DNA from: Leptotrichia hongkongensis
Lineage (GTDB): Bacteria > Fusobacteriota > Fusobacteriia > Fusobacteriales > Leptotrichiaceae
Assembly (NCBI RefSeq): GCF_041538065.1
Contig: NZ_JBGORW010000006.1
Location: 105,697-169,696, forward strand
Length of the DNA: 64,000 nucleotides
Direction of reading: 5' to 3'
Shown here: positions 45,501 to 54,499 of the stretch, in pieces
How positions within the stretch are numbered: position 1 is the first letter of the stretch
Layout of the letters: each line of letters opens with the position of its first letter
Notes under the pieces: model-generated
What the model saw: only the letters and a program-made list of their open reading frames with translations
Database searches by the model: none
Told to the model about the DNA's origin: nothing
Translations under genes and position numbers: made by a program

Positions 45501-48500
45501 AATACTACTGGATTGCAAGCTAATGTAGGGGCAATGTCTGGAGCTGGAGCTCTTTCAATAAATTCTTCCCACGGATTTACTGGTTATAAATTGGCTGCAA
45601 TAGACGGTTTAACCGCTTATAATGTATACAATATTGATAAAAGCATCGCAGCTGATGATAATCAGCAAAATAATGATTCATATGTATTCACCAAAAACTT
45701 GCTAGTACAAAGAGCTGTAACGAACTTAAAAGCCGGAAATAATGTAAAAGCTGTTCTAAGTGGTGCAGATATGACAAAAATAGGACTTTCGTCTGTTGTA
45801 GGGCTGGATATGAGTTCAAGTAAAAATGCGACTTCCAATAATGAAGCTCAGATAAATCTTGAGGCAAATACTACGGTAACTGCTGACAGATCTGATTCTG
45901 GTTCAGGTGGAATAGGACTTTATATTAATTATGGAAAAGTGAATACAGATGCTTCTGCTATTGTAAATGTAGAAAAAGAAGCAAATACTATTAATGACGG
46001 TGCGGTAGGAATTTACTCTGTAAATGGTTCAGAAGTGAACAATGCTGGAACTGTAAATGTAGGAGGAAATAATTCTATTGGAATTTTAGGAATGGGATTC
46101 AGAGAAAATTCCTCTGGAACAGCTGTTGGAGCTGAATTTGGAACAGGTACTATTGGACAAGGAAAAGCGTCTGTTTTAAACAGCGGAAACCTTAATCTAG
46201 ATGGAGAAGATTCGACAGGAATTTACATGAAAAATAACTCTGGTGCCACATTATCAGATATAACAGCTACAAATACAGGAACTATAACAATGTCAGGAAA
46301 CGGTGCTGTTGGAATGTCTGGAGCTGGAGCAACATTAAAAAATAATAATATTATAAATATTACTGGACAAAAAGCAGTCGGAATATTTGGTAACACAAAT
46401 TCAGATTTATCAAATACAGGAACTATAAATATAGGTGCTTCTGCTACTACAAATCCTGTAAACATCGGTATATTTACAAATGATACAGGAACTTCTATTA
46501 CAAATGACGGAACTCTTAATATTGGTAAAAATTCTTATGGAATTTATGGTAAAAATATAACTATAGGAACAAATTCCAAAATAAATGTAGGAGATAATGG
46601 TGTTGGAATTTTTTCAAATGGAAATTCTATAACTGTAAATGGTGAGCTGAATATAAATCCTAACGAAGCTGTCGGAGTATTTACATCTGGCAATGGTGCT
46701 ATCAATGTAACAAATAATGCAAGTAAAATTACAATTGGTGACGGTTCATACGGATTTGTACTAAGAAGCGGAGGAACTCCTGAAAGAATACAGGCAAATG
46801 GTGGAACTACAGGACTTGCGCCTACGACATTTACAAGTAATACTGCAAATGTAACATTGGGAAATCAAGCTGTATATGTTTACTCAGCAGATACTTTAGG
46901 AACTATTACAAATAAAACTGCAATAACTACAACAGGAAGTAACAACTACGGATTGTATGCAGCAGGAAACGTTGTAAATGATGCTTCGGCAAATATGAAC
47001 TTGACTTCAGGGGTAGGAAACGTCGGAATTTACAGCATAGAAAATGGAACTGCTAAAAATTATGCAACAATAGATGTAGGTACATCTGACAGAGAAAATA
47101 AATTTTACAGTATTGGTATGGCCGCTGGATATTACAACGAAAATACAAAAACACTTGAACAGACAGGAAATATTGAAAACTATGGAACAATAAATGTAAA
47201 TAATGAATACGGAATCGGAATGTATGCTGTAGGAAACGGATCAAAAGCAATAAACTACGGTACAATTAATCTAGACGGAAAAGGTACAACAGGAATGTAC
47301 CTGGATCAGAATGCAGTAGGAATAAATTACGGTATAATTCAAACTTCTGCTAATCCATCAAAAACTGGAATAATAGGAGTTGCAGCATTAAATAATTCGG
47401 TAATCAAGAACTATGGTAGAATAATTGTTGCTGGAACTGGAAATATAGGTGTTTATACTGCTGGTAATGGGACTCATATTCAAGAGACAGGTCCAAATCC
47501 TTCACAAGGTGGTGCAATAACAACAGGAAGTATTACAGCTTCAAATGGTGCAACAGATAGAAGAAATGATGAACAAGTGCCAACAGATAAGAAAATTGCA
47601 GGAATAAACATAATTGCTCCCGCAGGTGCAACTACTGCAACAATTGAAAGAAATGGAATACCTGTTTTAATTGATTCCATTGACACAACAAATCCAGTGC
47701 CACAACCTCAATACGTTACAGTAAACTCTACTTCATTAATTGATTTGAGTAAATTAAACAATGGCACTACAAATGTAAACCTAACAAAAGCCTCTTCTCT
47801 AGGAATGTATGTTGATACATCAGGAGTTAATTACACCAAACCTATTGAAGGACTGCAACATTTAAACCTAAGCAATGTTAATTTAATTTTTGGTTCAGAA
47901 GTATCAAAATATACTCAAAATAAAGATATTGAAGTTGGAGATAATATATTAAAACCTTTCAATGATGTTTTGGCTCCGCTTGCACAAAATGGGTTGACCA
48001 TGTCGTATATTTCTGGAGCATTGAACTGGATTGCAACTGCAACATATAAACCAGATGGAACGCTTGCAAAAGTCTATATGTCGAAAATTCCATATACTGC
48101 CTATGCAAAATCAGGGGACAGAAATAACTATAATTTCCTTGACGGATTAGAACAAAGATATGGGGTGGAAGGGTTAAACTCACGTGAAAAGACGCTGTTT
48201 AACAAATTAAATGAAATTGGAAAAGGGGAATCTAGAATTTTTGTTCAGGCTGTAGATGAAATGAAAGGATATCAATATTCAAATACACAGCAGAGAATTT
48301 CAAATACAAGTAATTCCCTGGATACAGAATTTTCATATTTAAAAAATGAATGGAGAAATCCTTCTAAACAAAATAACAAAATCAAAGTATTTGGTATGAA
48401 AGACGAGTATAATACTGATACAGCAGGAATTATTAATTACACTAATAATGCCTACGGTGTGGCTTATGTTCATGAAGATGAACAAATTAAGATGGGTAAC

Positions 48501-49217
48501 TCAAGCGGGTGGTATGCAGGAGTTGTAACAAACAGATTTAAATTTAAAGATATCGGACACTCAAAAGAAAACCAATCTATGATTAAAGCAGGAATATTTA
48601 AAACAATGTCGCCAAGATTGGATCACAATGGTGCATTACAATGGACAATTGGTGGAGATATATTTGCAGGAATTAACAGTATGACACGTAAATATTTAGT
48701 TTTAGATGAAATATTCCAGGCAAAATCTGATTACCATTCTTATGGTGCGGCTCTTAAAACTGACTTGGGATACGATATAAGGCTAAGCGAAAGAACACAT
48801 TTACGTCCATATGGAGCATTAAAAATGGAATATGGAAGATTTAACGACATCAAGGAAGACAGAGGGGAAATGAGATTAGAAGTAAATGGAAATGACTATT
48901 TCTCAGTAAAACCGGAAGTCGGTATGGAATTTAAATATGTTCAGCCACTTGCAGTAAGAACGAATTTAACAGTAGGGTTAAAAGTGGCATATGAAAATGA
49001 AATCGGAAAACTTCAGGAAAAAAATCAGGCAAGAGTAAGATATACAACAGCTGGATGGTATGACCTTGCAAATGAAAAAGAAAATAGAAGTGGAAACGGT
49101 AAATTTGACCTAAATATCGGAATTGACAACACAAGATTTGGAGTAACAGTAAATGGAGGATATGACACTAAAGGTAATAATGTAAAAGGTGGAATAGGAT
49201 TTAGAGCTATTTACTAG
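42534..49217 (+). CDS. giant autotransporter adhesin-like protein (2,227 residues)
   Basis: Surface protein exported by its own C-terminal barrel. The N-terminus is a long signal (about 1-47, with LLITFLLTGTIIS core), then a hydrophilic coiled coil (about 52-92) and a Trp/Tyr-rich SPWSSWQYGINYYYNDWHG motif (about 100-118), as in fusobacterial autotransporter-associated N-terminal domains. A Pro-rich linker (200-235) leads to a beta-helix passenger of more than 1,600 residues with recurring NxGTI...GxxGI patterns. The barrel is about 1950-2227 and ends GGIGFRAIY. It is monocistronic, with a terminator at 49304. Adhesin function is inferred from architecture. Confidence 0.9.
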   Translation: MTNNLRQLGKDLRAFAKRCKNVHYNYNLLITFLLTGTIISTKNLFSATKDPSIESQKQSISTSIKDIHQNFKRLRTENNKLMKNSNLELIQLMEQGDHVTKSPWSSWQYGINYYYNDWHGTYKGKGNKIYENEVYLRQKNLSDRLSRYLTDNKSQNSYNMTNLNIVPEYPVTVSISAGIRPKSVNKTETNFVPQAPSGALPPFEPRMVSTPSKPGSPNPTAPTFFNPPSLVFKGKGFSQRPIIGNRTTGSASGFNATTDGGAINGQVSPRYSNAVVMQNYDTYNTTGTTTINMGSTTTWTGDITAHAKPIVARTVAPGSTESVVINGVTKNIPADPFLVYSSPTTEVNHTLTAGQVVSGNIWDTEGQKWDTVNAFISDSRDHDTKINGNYKVIDLGNGEATKIFFSYNPSGVGGKQYGIEDPNHPGTWLWGWSDGSGGAVNRTAEFKGTLDLNGISATNNTNVLVGLEHQLWAKNPNSTFSDDQNEWNNSNSNTTLLNSGTINLSSGNNMVGIMIDVEYSNDPDHIQNKTINTDSSGNGKIVLGANSSNSVGIDFGSYQVGLLQTDVSLGNIEINGKNNYGFRMSNIFDGTNNVYGSGLTVDGNKYYDSVTVNGSNSTITVGGTENVGISIAKNLSASKNTNPINNISALNLLLTGNKVVGFLRNSNYSGNNNGDMILNDTSVNSLNFGDGAKESTLVRSDKYGIILNKTINSTKGSTGNSFAQSSNGGYVTNQGTLSSSLDKFTGMVSSGSNGTNKSKVSNTGTITLTSNSDDLVGLAALNNADVANTGTLKILGTGKNKAGIYNNGTGTATIGQGSDIEITGESSSAVYNNSGTVNISGTNSITANNGSVGIFSSGGTVTSTSGNNLNITVNDTVKKGLAVYAENGANVNLSSAKINVQNGAAGVTAEGAGTSLNLQGATLTYNGDGYAIYANNGGNIDLSNNAAINLYGKATGFEKNTSTVNLTGSTIHIYSDDVTVVNVKDGGTLNTTGLQANVGAMSGAGALSINSSHGFTGYKLAAIDGLTAYNVYNIDKSIAADDNQQNNDSYVFTKNLLVQRAVTNLKAGNNVKAVLSGADMTKIGLSSVVGLDMSSSKNATSNNEAQINLEANTTVTADRSDSGSGGIGLYINYGKVNTDASAIVNVEKEANTINDGAVGIYSVNGSEVNNAGTVNVGGNNSIGILGMGFRENSSGTAVGAEFGTGTIGQGKASVLNSGNLNLDGEDSTGIYMKNNSGATLSDITATNTGTITMSGNGAVGMSGAGATLKNNNIINITGQKAVGIFGNTNSDLSNTGTINIGASATTNPVNIGIFTNDTGTSITNDGTLNIGKNSYGIYGKNITIGTNSKINVGDNGVGIFSNGNSITVNGELNINPNEAVGVFTSGNGAINVTNNASKITIGDGSYGFVLRSGGTPERIQANGGTTGLAPTTFTSNTANVTLGNQAVYVYSADTLGTITNKTAITTTGSNNYGLYAAGNVVNDASANMNLTSGVGNVGIYSIENGTAKNYATIDVGTSDRENKFYSIGMAAGYYNENTKTLEQTGNIENYGTINVNNEYGIGMYAVGNGSKAINYGTINLDGKGTTGMYLDQNAVGINYGIIQTSANPSKTGIIGVAALNNSVIKNYGRIIVAGTGNIGVYTAGNGTHIQETGPNPSQGGAITTGSITASNGATDRRNDEQVPTDKKIAGINIIAPAGATTATIERNGIPVLIDSIDTTNPVPQPQYVTVNSTSLIDLSKLNNGTTNVNLTKASSLGMYVDTSGVNYTKPIEGLQHLNLSNVNLIFGSEVSKYTQNKDIEVGDNILKPFNDVLAPLAQNGLTMSYISGALNWIATATYKPDGTLAKVYMSKIPYTAYAKSGDRNNYNFLDGLEQRYGVEGLNSREKTLFNKLNEIGKGESRIFVQAVDEMKGYQYSNTQQRISNTSNSLDTEFSYLKNEWRNPSKQNNKIKVFGMKDEYNTDTAGIINYTNNAYGVAYVHEDEQIKMGNSSGWYAGVVTNRFKFKDIGHSKENQSMIKAGIFKTMSPRLDHNGALQWTIGGDIFAGINSMTRKYLVLDEIFQAKSDYHSYGAALKTDLGYDIRLSERTHLRPYGALKMEYGRFNDIKEDRGEMRLEVNGNDYFSVKPEVGMEFKYVQPLAVRTNLTVGLKVAYENEIGKLQEKNQARVRYTTAGWYDLANEKENRSGNGKFDLNIGIDNTRFGVTVNGGYDTKGNNVKGGIGFRAIY

Positions 49218-49303
49218 AAGGAAAAATTAGAAAAAGAAAAAATAAATGCCTTCGACAAATAAGAATTCGACATATGTTCAAGTTGAAATCTAAAAAAGAA
49301 TTA

Positions 49304-49338
49304 AGGACAGCAAAACTTACAGTTAGCTGTTCTTTTTT
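49304..49338 (+). terminator. terminator of the giant autotransporter
   Basis: AGGACAGC (49304-49311) pairs with GCTGTTCT (49326-49333), one G-T pair, then a T-run. Confidence 0.82.
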
Positions 49339-49471
49339 CTATTTTTATTACATTTGGTTATACAGCATACTTAAAAAATAATTTTGAATTCATTACAAAA
49401 ATAAAAGCATTTTTTATAAAAATGTGATATAATTCTAAAAGATATAAATTCAGAAAAAGGAAAGATTAAAA

Positions 49472-49834
49472 ATGAATAAACTAAACTGGAAAAGAATTTA
49501 TGAAAAATCAGAAGAAACTGATGGATTTAGAGTGTTTGTAGATAGGCTGTGGGCAAGGGGAATAAAAAAGGAAGATGCTAAAATTGATTACTGGGCTAAG
49601 GAAATTACACCTACAAAGGAGCTTAGGGAAGATTACCATAAAGGAAAAATTGATTTTGAGACATTTGCAGCAGGATATCTAAATGAATTAGAAAAAAATC
49701 CTGATTTTGATAAATTTTTAAAAATAATAAAATCTGAACTGCTTTCAAAAAATGTTACAATGGTTTTTGCAAGCAAGACTCCTGAAATTAGTCATATTCC
49801 GATTTTGAAAAAGTATTTGGAAAATAAATTATAA
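49472..49834 (+). CDS. DUF488 family protein
   Basis: 120 residues, complete. The DUF488 pattern is clear: GFRVFVDRLWARGIKKEDAKIDYWAKEITPTKELR and a C-terminal VTMVFASKTPEISHIPILKKYL. Function is unknown. It lies 15 bases before the NUDIX-fusion gene, so they are probably co-transcribed. Confidence 0.88.
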   Translation: MNKLNWKRIYEKSEETDGFRVFVDRLWARGIKKEDAKIDYWAKEITPTKELREDYHKGKIDFETFAAGYLNELEKNPDFDKFLKIIKSELLSKNVTMVFASKTPEISHIPILKKYLENKL

Positions 49835-49849
49835 AAATAGGAGAAAAAT

Positions 49850-50617
49850 ATGATTGCAACATTATGTTATCTTGAAAAAGATAATAAATATCTGATGTTA
49901 TACAGAAACAAAAAAGAAATTGATATAAATAAAGGAAAATGGATTGGCGTTGGCGGGAAACTGGAAAAGGGTGAAACGCCTGAACAATGCTTAATACGTG
50001 AAGTCTGGGAAGAAACAGGATACACGCTAAATAGTTATGAATATCGTGGAATTGTAATTTTTAATTATAATGAAGATGACCCCTTGTTTATGTATGTTTA
50101 CACAAGCTCTAATTTTTCGGGTATAGAAAAGGAGTGTAATGAAGGCGATTTGAAATGGATTCCAAAAGATGAAATTTTAGATTTGAAATTGTGGGAAGGT
50201 GATAAAATATTTTTGAAATTATTATTTGAAAATTCTCCATTCTTCTATTTAACTCTAAATTATGAAAATGATAATGTTATTAGTTCAAAACTGGAATTTA
50301 AAGAACAATATAGTTGTTTTGAAGTTTTTGTTCCAGAAAATTATGTGGAAAAAATTGTGGAAAACTTGAAAAAATATTCACTTTTGACAGAGGGGTTTTA
50401 TGCAGATGTATATTCTACAGCTGATGCGGTTGGGCATTGGAAAACGCTGGAAGGCGGGAGTCCTTTCGATGGAGAAATTGGAAAATCAAGTGTAGCCAAT
50501 GAAAAAATAATGCGATTCAGAGTAAAAAGAGATTTTGAAGAACTGGCGTATTATTTAGTAAAAGAATCTCATCCTTATGAAACAGCGGTAATTAATGTGT
50601 TTAGGATGGAAGTGTAG
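49850..50617 (+). CDS. NUDIX hydrolase fused to a YqfO/NIF3-type CutA-like domain
   Basis: 255 residues in two parts. The N-terminal NUDIX domain (1-145) holds a complete NUDIX box, GGKLEKGETPEQCLIREVWEETGY (about 37-60), as in 8-oxo-dGTP or related pyrophosphatases. The C-terminal part (about 158-255, SCFEVFVPENYVEKIVENLKK...GSPFDGEIGK...RVKRDFEELAYYL...SHPYETAVINVF) matches the PII/CutA-like insert domain of YqfO/NIF3 proteins. This pairing in one chain is unusual to me. Substrate is not assignable. Confidence 0.82.
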   Translation: MIATLCYLEKDNKYLMLYRNKKEIDINKGKWIGVGGKLEKGETPEQCLIREVWEETGYTLNSYEYRGIVIFNYNEDDPLFMYVYTSSNFSGIEKECNEGDLKWIPKDEILDLKLWEGDKIFLKLLFENSPFFYLTLNYENDNVISSKLEFKEQYSCFEVFVPENYVEKIVENLKKYSLLTEGFYADVYSTADAVGHWKTLEGGSPFDGEIGKSSVANEKIMRFRVKRDFEELAYYLVKESHPYETAVINVFRMEV

Positions 50618-50661
50618 AAAATTTTTTAGAAAATTTATAAAAATAGGAAGGAAAATTGGTT

Positions 50662-51642
50662 ATGAAAAAAATAATTTACGCAATTACAGTTTTTTTTACA
50701 ATAAATTTTGGCTTGAATGCATATACTTTGAGGGAAAATGTTCAGGAAACACTTTCAAAAAGAGGAGTGAAGCAAAGTGTAATTGATGAAACAGCGGACT
50801 TTTTGTTAGATTCAAGAGGTGAAATGTCTATTATTCCACAGCAAGATGAAATTGACAGTTTGATTGACAGAGCAGAAACGTTGCTGAAAAAAGATAAAAA
50901 TAATATTATGATTAAGCAGTATCTATCATTAATGTATTTGAAAAAAGGTGGAAATAAGAATAATTTAAAGGCACAAAAAATAAATGAAGAAAACTTAAAA
51001 GATAAAGGAATTACTGATTTTGATAAATGGAGTTCAACAGGACTGTATTATTACCAAATAGGAGAAAAGAAAAAGGCTCAAGAATATTTTGACAAAATTA
51101 AAGAAAAATACAAGGAAAAGCCTGCTGTTTATAATTTAATTGAAATAGTGATAATGGATATTGATATATTGAGAGACAGCCAAAATTTTAGCCAACTTAT
51201 CGTAGATACTGCAACTAATGAAAAAAAGATGAAAGAAATTCAAGAAATATCTAAAAAACAAGTTGAAAAAATGAAAATAGTTAAAGATTTCTTTCAATCA
51301 GAAGAAAACAAAAGAGAATTTGGTGTTGTAGATGAGTTAGTTTACTCTTTTGATTTGTTATTAAATTTTTCTAAAATTAATGAGATAATGCAAAAAGATT
51401 TGAAGCAGGATGGAGAATTTAAAATAAAAACTATAAAAGAAGCAACTGATTATTATTTAAAAAATGTTGCAAATAATGAAAAAATGACAGAAGATTCAAT
51501 AAAATACAATATAATATTCGAAAATATGTATTTGAGAATAATGGTAATATTAGTGTCAGATGATGAAAAAGAAAGTGCAGAATTTTCAAAAAAATTAGAA
51601 AAAAGTAAACTTTATAGAATATTTGAAAAACTGGAAAAATAA
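50662..51642 (+). CDS. secreted protein with TPR-like helices, unknown function (paralogue 1)
   Basis: About 326 residues: signal peptide (MKKIIYAITVFFTINFGLNA), then an alpha-helical Lys/Glu-rich body with TPR-like spacing (about 60-160). The opening LRENVQETLSKRGVKQSVIDETADF parallels the paralogue at 53264. ATG 50662 is chosen over an in-frame TTG at 50656, since AGGAAGG is at better distance. No family recognised. Confidence 0.68.
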   Translation: MKKIIYAITVFFTINFGLNAYTLRENVQETLSKRGVKQSVIDETADFLLDSRGEMSIIPQQDEIDSLIDRAETLLKKDKNNIMIKQYLSLMYLKKGGNKNNLKAQKINEENLKDKGITDFDKWSSTGLYYYQIGEKKKAQEYFDKIKEKYKEKPAVYNLIEIVIMDIDILRDSQNFSQLIVDTATNEKKMKEIQEISKKQVEKMKIVKDFFQSEENKREFGVVDELVYSFDLLLNFSKINEIMQKDLKQDGEFKIKTIKEATDYYLKNVANNEKMTEDSIKYNIIFENMYLRIMVILVSDDEKESAEFSKKLEKSKLYRIFEKLEK

Positions 51643-51674
51643 GTATAAAAAATCAGATATGAAAAGGAGAAAAA

Positions 51675-52688
51675 ATGAGAACAGCAATTTACTGTGTAAG
51701 TAAAACTGGTTATAAAACTTGTTTAAAAATAAAAGAAAATGTGTATAAAAATTTGCATATTTATGTTTCAGGAAGAGTTGCTAATTTATTAAATCTTGAA
51801 AATGAAAATATTGAAAATCTATTTATTATAAATGAAAGAGTGCCGATTTTGCTTGAAAAAACATTTAATAAATATGATTTACATATATTTGTTGCAGCAA
51901 CTGGAGCTGTTGTGAGAATAATTGATGGAAAATTTAAAAGTAAGGATACCGATCCTGCGGTAATTACTGTTGATGACCATGCCAATTTTGTTATTTCACT
52001 ACTTTCAGGACATCTAGGAGGGGCAAATGAAGAATGTGAGAAAATCGCACAAGGAATCGGTGCTATCCCTGTAATTACAACTGCTTCAGATGTAGGTGGA
52101 AAAATAGCTGTAGACACATTTTCACAAAAAATAAAGGCAAAATTGGAAGATTTGGAAGGAGCTAAAAGAGTTACTTCGCTAATTGTGAACGGAGAAAAAG
52201 TTAGCCTGCATTTACCAAAAAACATTGTATCTCACAATGAAAATAGTGCTGGAGCAATAATTGTATCAAATAGAAAAAATATTGAAATTTCAAAGGTTAT
52301 ACCACAGAATATTTTTATCGGAATTGGTTGCAGGAGAGGAATTAGCAAGGAACATATTATAGAAAAATTAAAATATGTGATGGATAAACAAAATTTAGAG
52401 CTTTCCGCTATAAAAATGGCAGCATCTGCCTGGGTAAAATCTGATGAAATTGGGCTTATTGAGGCAATGGAAGAACTTGAAATTCCAATTAAATTCTTTG
52501 ATAAGGAAGAAATTTTGAAAGTGGAAGATTTAGTTGAAGAACGTTCAGAATTTGTAAAAAATCAAATCGGAGTATACGGTGTTTCTGAACCTTGTGCCTA
52601 TCTAGCTTCAAGTAGAAAAGGAAGTTTTTTGGTGAAAAAAGTGAAGTTGGAAGGAGTTACAATTTCAATTTTTGAGGAGCAAATGTAA
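51675..52688 (+). CDS. cbiG: cobalt-precorrin-5A hydrolase CbiG
   Basis: Opens the delta-lactone of cobalt-precorrin-5A, releasing acetaldehyde, in anaerobic cobalamin synthesis. 337 residues with the N-terminal block VFVAATGAVVRIIDGKFKSKDTDPAVITVDD, the central LSGHLGGANE, and the C-terminal domain FIGIGCRRGISKEHI...GVYGVSEPCAYLAS. It sits between the two secreted paralogues, 33 bases after the first and 2 before the HXXEE gene. Confidence 0.93.
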   Translation: MRTAIYCVSKTGYKTCLKIKENVYKNLHIYVSGRVANLLNLENENIENLFIINERVPILLEKTFNKYDLHIFVAATGAVVRIIDGKFKSKDTDPAVITVDDHANFVISLLSGHLGGANEECEKIAQGIGAIPVITTASDVGGKIAVDTFSQKIKAKLEDLEGAKRVTSLIVNGEKVSLHLPKNIVSHNENSAGAIIVSNRKNIEISKVIPQNIFIGIGCRRGISKEHIIEKLKYVMDKQNLELSAIKMAASAWVKSDEIGLIEAMEELEIPIKFFDKEEILKVEDLVEERSEFVKNQIGVYGVSEPCAYLASSRKGSFLVKKVKLEGVTISIFEEQM

Positions 52689-52690
52689 GA

Positions 52691-53203
52691 ATGGAAATAT
52701 ACAAATTGTCATTTATAACAATAGTACTATTTATGATACACGAATTTGAAGAAATAATCTTTATAAAAAAATTTATAGAAAAAAATAAAGTTTTAAAAAA
52801 TATGAAAAATGAATTATTTGTGAAGAAAAAGGAAAGTTATCCGTCTACAGAAACAACTTCATTAATGATTGCTGAAGAATTTATAATTTTATCAACATTA
52901 CTTTTTATAGCAAGCGAGTTTAGGATGTATGAAATAGTTCTGTCATTATTTATTGTATATATTGCACATTTAGTACCTCATATATATGATGCGCTTAGAT
53001 ATAGAAAGTTTTCCCCAGGAAGTCGGACATCTTTTATAATTTTCCCTTTAGGAATTTTAATAATCTGGAATGTTATTTTAAATAAAGAAATTAATTTTGT
53101 TATTTTTATTTTATGTGTTATAATAATTGGATTTCTGATGATTTTAAATTTGATGTTTTTGCATAAAATTAGTAAAAAAATTGATAAGTATCTGTGGAAA
53201 TAA
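52691..53203 (+). CDS. HXXEE-domain integral membrane protein
   Basis: 170 residues with about four transmembrane helices. The HXXEE signature is HEFEE at residues 17-21, and the other conserved block is HLVPHIYDALRYRKFSPG (about 97-114). Family function is unknown. It begins 2 bases after the cbiG stop, so it is translationally linked to it. Confidence 0.85.
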   Translation: MEIYKLSFITIVLFMIHEFEEIIFIKKFIEKNKVLKNMKNELFVKKKESYPSTETTSLMIAEEFIILSTLLFIASEFRMYEIVLSLFIVYIAHLVPHIYDALRYRKFSPGSRTSFIIFPLGILIIWNVILNKEINFVIFILCVIIIGFLMILNLMFLHKISKKIDKYLWK

Positions 53204-53263
53204 AAAAATCACAAAAATATTTTAAATAAAAATAGATTAAAAAATTTAAGAAAGGAAAATAAT

Positions 53264-54298
53264 ATGAAAAAAATATCTCTAATCATAGTCCTTTTTTTAA
53301 TAAATCTAAATTTAACCGCCTTAACAATGAAAGAAAAAATCCAGCAGGATTTGTCAAAAGTTGGGGTGAAAAAGGAAATTATTGATGAAACTGTGAAATT
53401 GGATAAAGAAACAGGAGAGGGATTTACAACGAAAAACGAAGATGGAGAAGTATCAACAGAAGATAGGGACAAATGGGAAAAAATTTATTTGAAGGATAAA
53501 AGAAATTATGTTGCTTTAGAAAGATTGATAGAATTCTATTTTTTGACTAGAACAGAAAATGATTCTAAAAAAGAGAAGTATATTTCAGAATATTTGAAAA
53601 CGGATATTTCAGAAGATAGAAAAAATTTCTTTTTGGGAAAGAATTTTTGGATCAGTTCAAAAGAAAAAAATGAAAAAAATAAATATTTTGAAAAAGTTAA
53701 AAGTATTAGCAATAATCAGTATTATTTGAAAGTAATAGATTTTTTTGAGTATCTGTCAAAAGAATCAAAAAATATAAATGAAGATAATAATTTGAAAATG
53801 GTTAAGCCAAAAATAAACGAAATAACGCAAAAAATGGATGAAATTGATAAAATACTCAATAATAAAGATTTGAGAGAAAAATACAGAATTTCTGATGAAG
53901 AAGCATATTCTGAGCAATTGATCTTTTTTTTGGCTGGTGGTACTTTAAAAGTAATAGCAGGGGATACAGAAGGAATGGTCAATGATTTTATAAATAAAAT
54001 TGCGAATAAAAAGATTTCTAAGGAAGTGGCGGAATATAATAAAAATAAGGAAATGATGACTGTTATGACAATTCAGATGGCAATGGCTTTAAAAGGATTT
54101 TTTGGAGAAATGTCAGAAAAAGAAATTACAAAACTTGAAAAATTGACAAAAAAACTTCAAGATACTGAAATGTTTAAAAGAATTATGGAAAATTCTGAAA
54201 AAGATGAAACTATTAAAAGCGATATTCATTTAGAAGATAAAAGAAAAAAATTTGAATCACTTTCATATGATAAACAAATAAAACAAATTGTTAATTAA
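53264..54298 (+). CDS. secreted helical protein, unknown function (paralogue 2)
   Basis: 344 residues: signal peptide (MKKISLIIVLFLINLNLTA), then MKEKIQQDLSKVGVKKEIIDETVKL, clearly related to the 50662 product, and a Lys/Glu-rich helical body to the end. No family recognised; the pair probably arose by local duplication and has diverged strongly. GGAAAG precedes the ATG. Confidence 0.68.
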   Translation: MKKISLIIVLFLINLNLTALTMKEKIQQDLSKVGVKKEIIDETVKLDKETGEGFTTKNEDGEVSTEDRDKWEKIYLKDKRNYVALERLIEFYFLTRTENDSKKEKYISEYLKTDISEDRKNFFLGKNFWISSKEKNEKNKYFEKVKSISNNQYYLKVIDFFEYLSKESKNINEDNNLKMVKPKINEITQKMDEIDKILNNKDLREKYRISDEEAYSEQLIFFLAGGTLKVIAGDTEGMVNDFINKIANKKISKEVAEYNKNKEMMTVMTIQMAMALKGFFGEMSEKEITKLEKLTKKLQDTEMFKRIMENSEKDETIKSDIHLEDKRKKFESLSYDKQIKQIVN

Positions 54299-54499
54299 AA
54301 AAATTTGACTATATCGAAACAAGAATACAAGAATAGATAGAAAAAAATTTTCAATTGGACATTTGGATGTATTGGATTAAATTGTGAACTTATTTTTTTA
54401 GGAAAAAATAAGAAATCTTGAATCATTGGAAATATATAATAAAATTGTAAATTAATTTTTTAATTAATTAGATAATAAAATTTAGGAGGATTTAAAAAA

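Noticed and set aside
44000..47600. Repeated GTI/GI blocks as tandem DNA repeats
   Set aside because: They are degenerate beta-helix protein repeats; the DNA is not periodic enough to be a repeat array.
52177..52225. Antisense ORFs over cbiG and other conserved genes
   Set aside because: Codon pattern and conserved motifs lie on the opposite strand; these are shadows.
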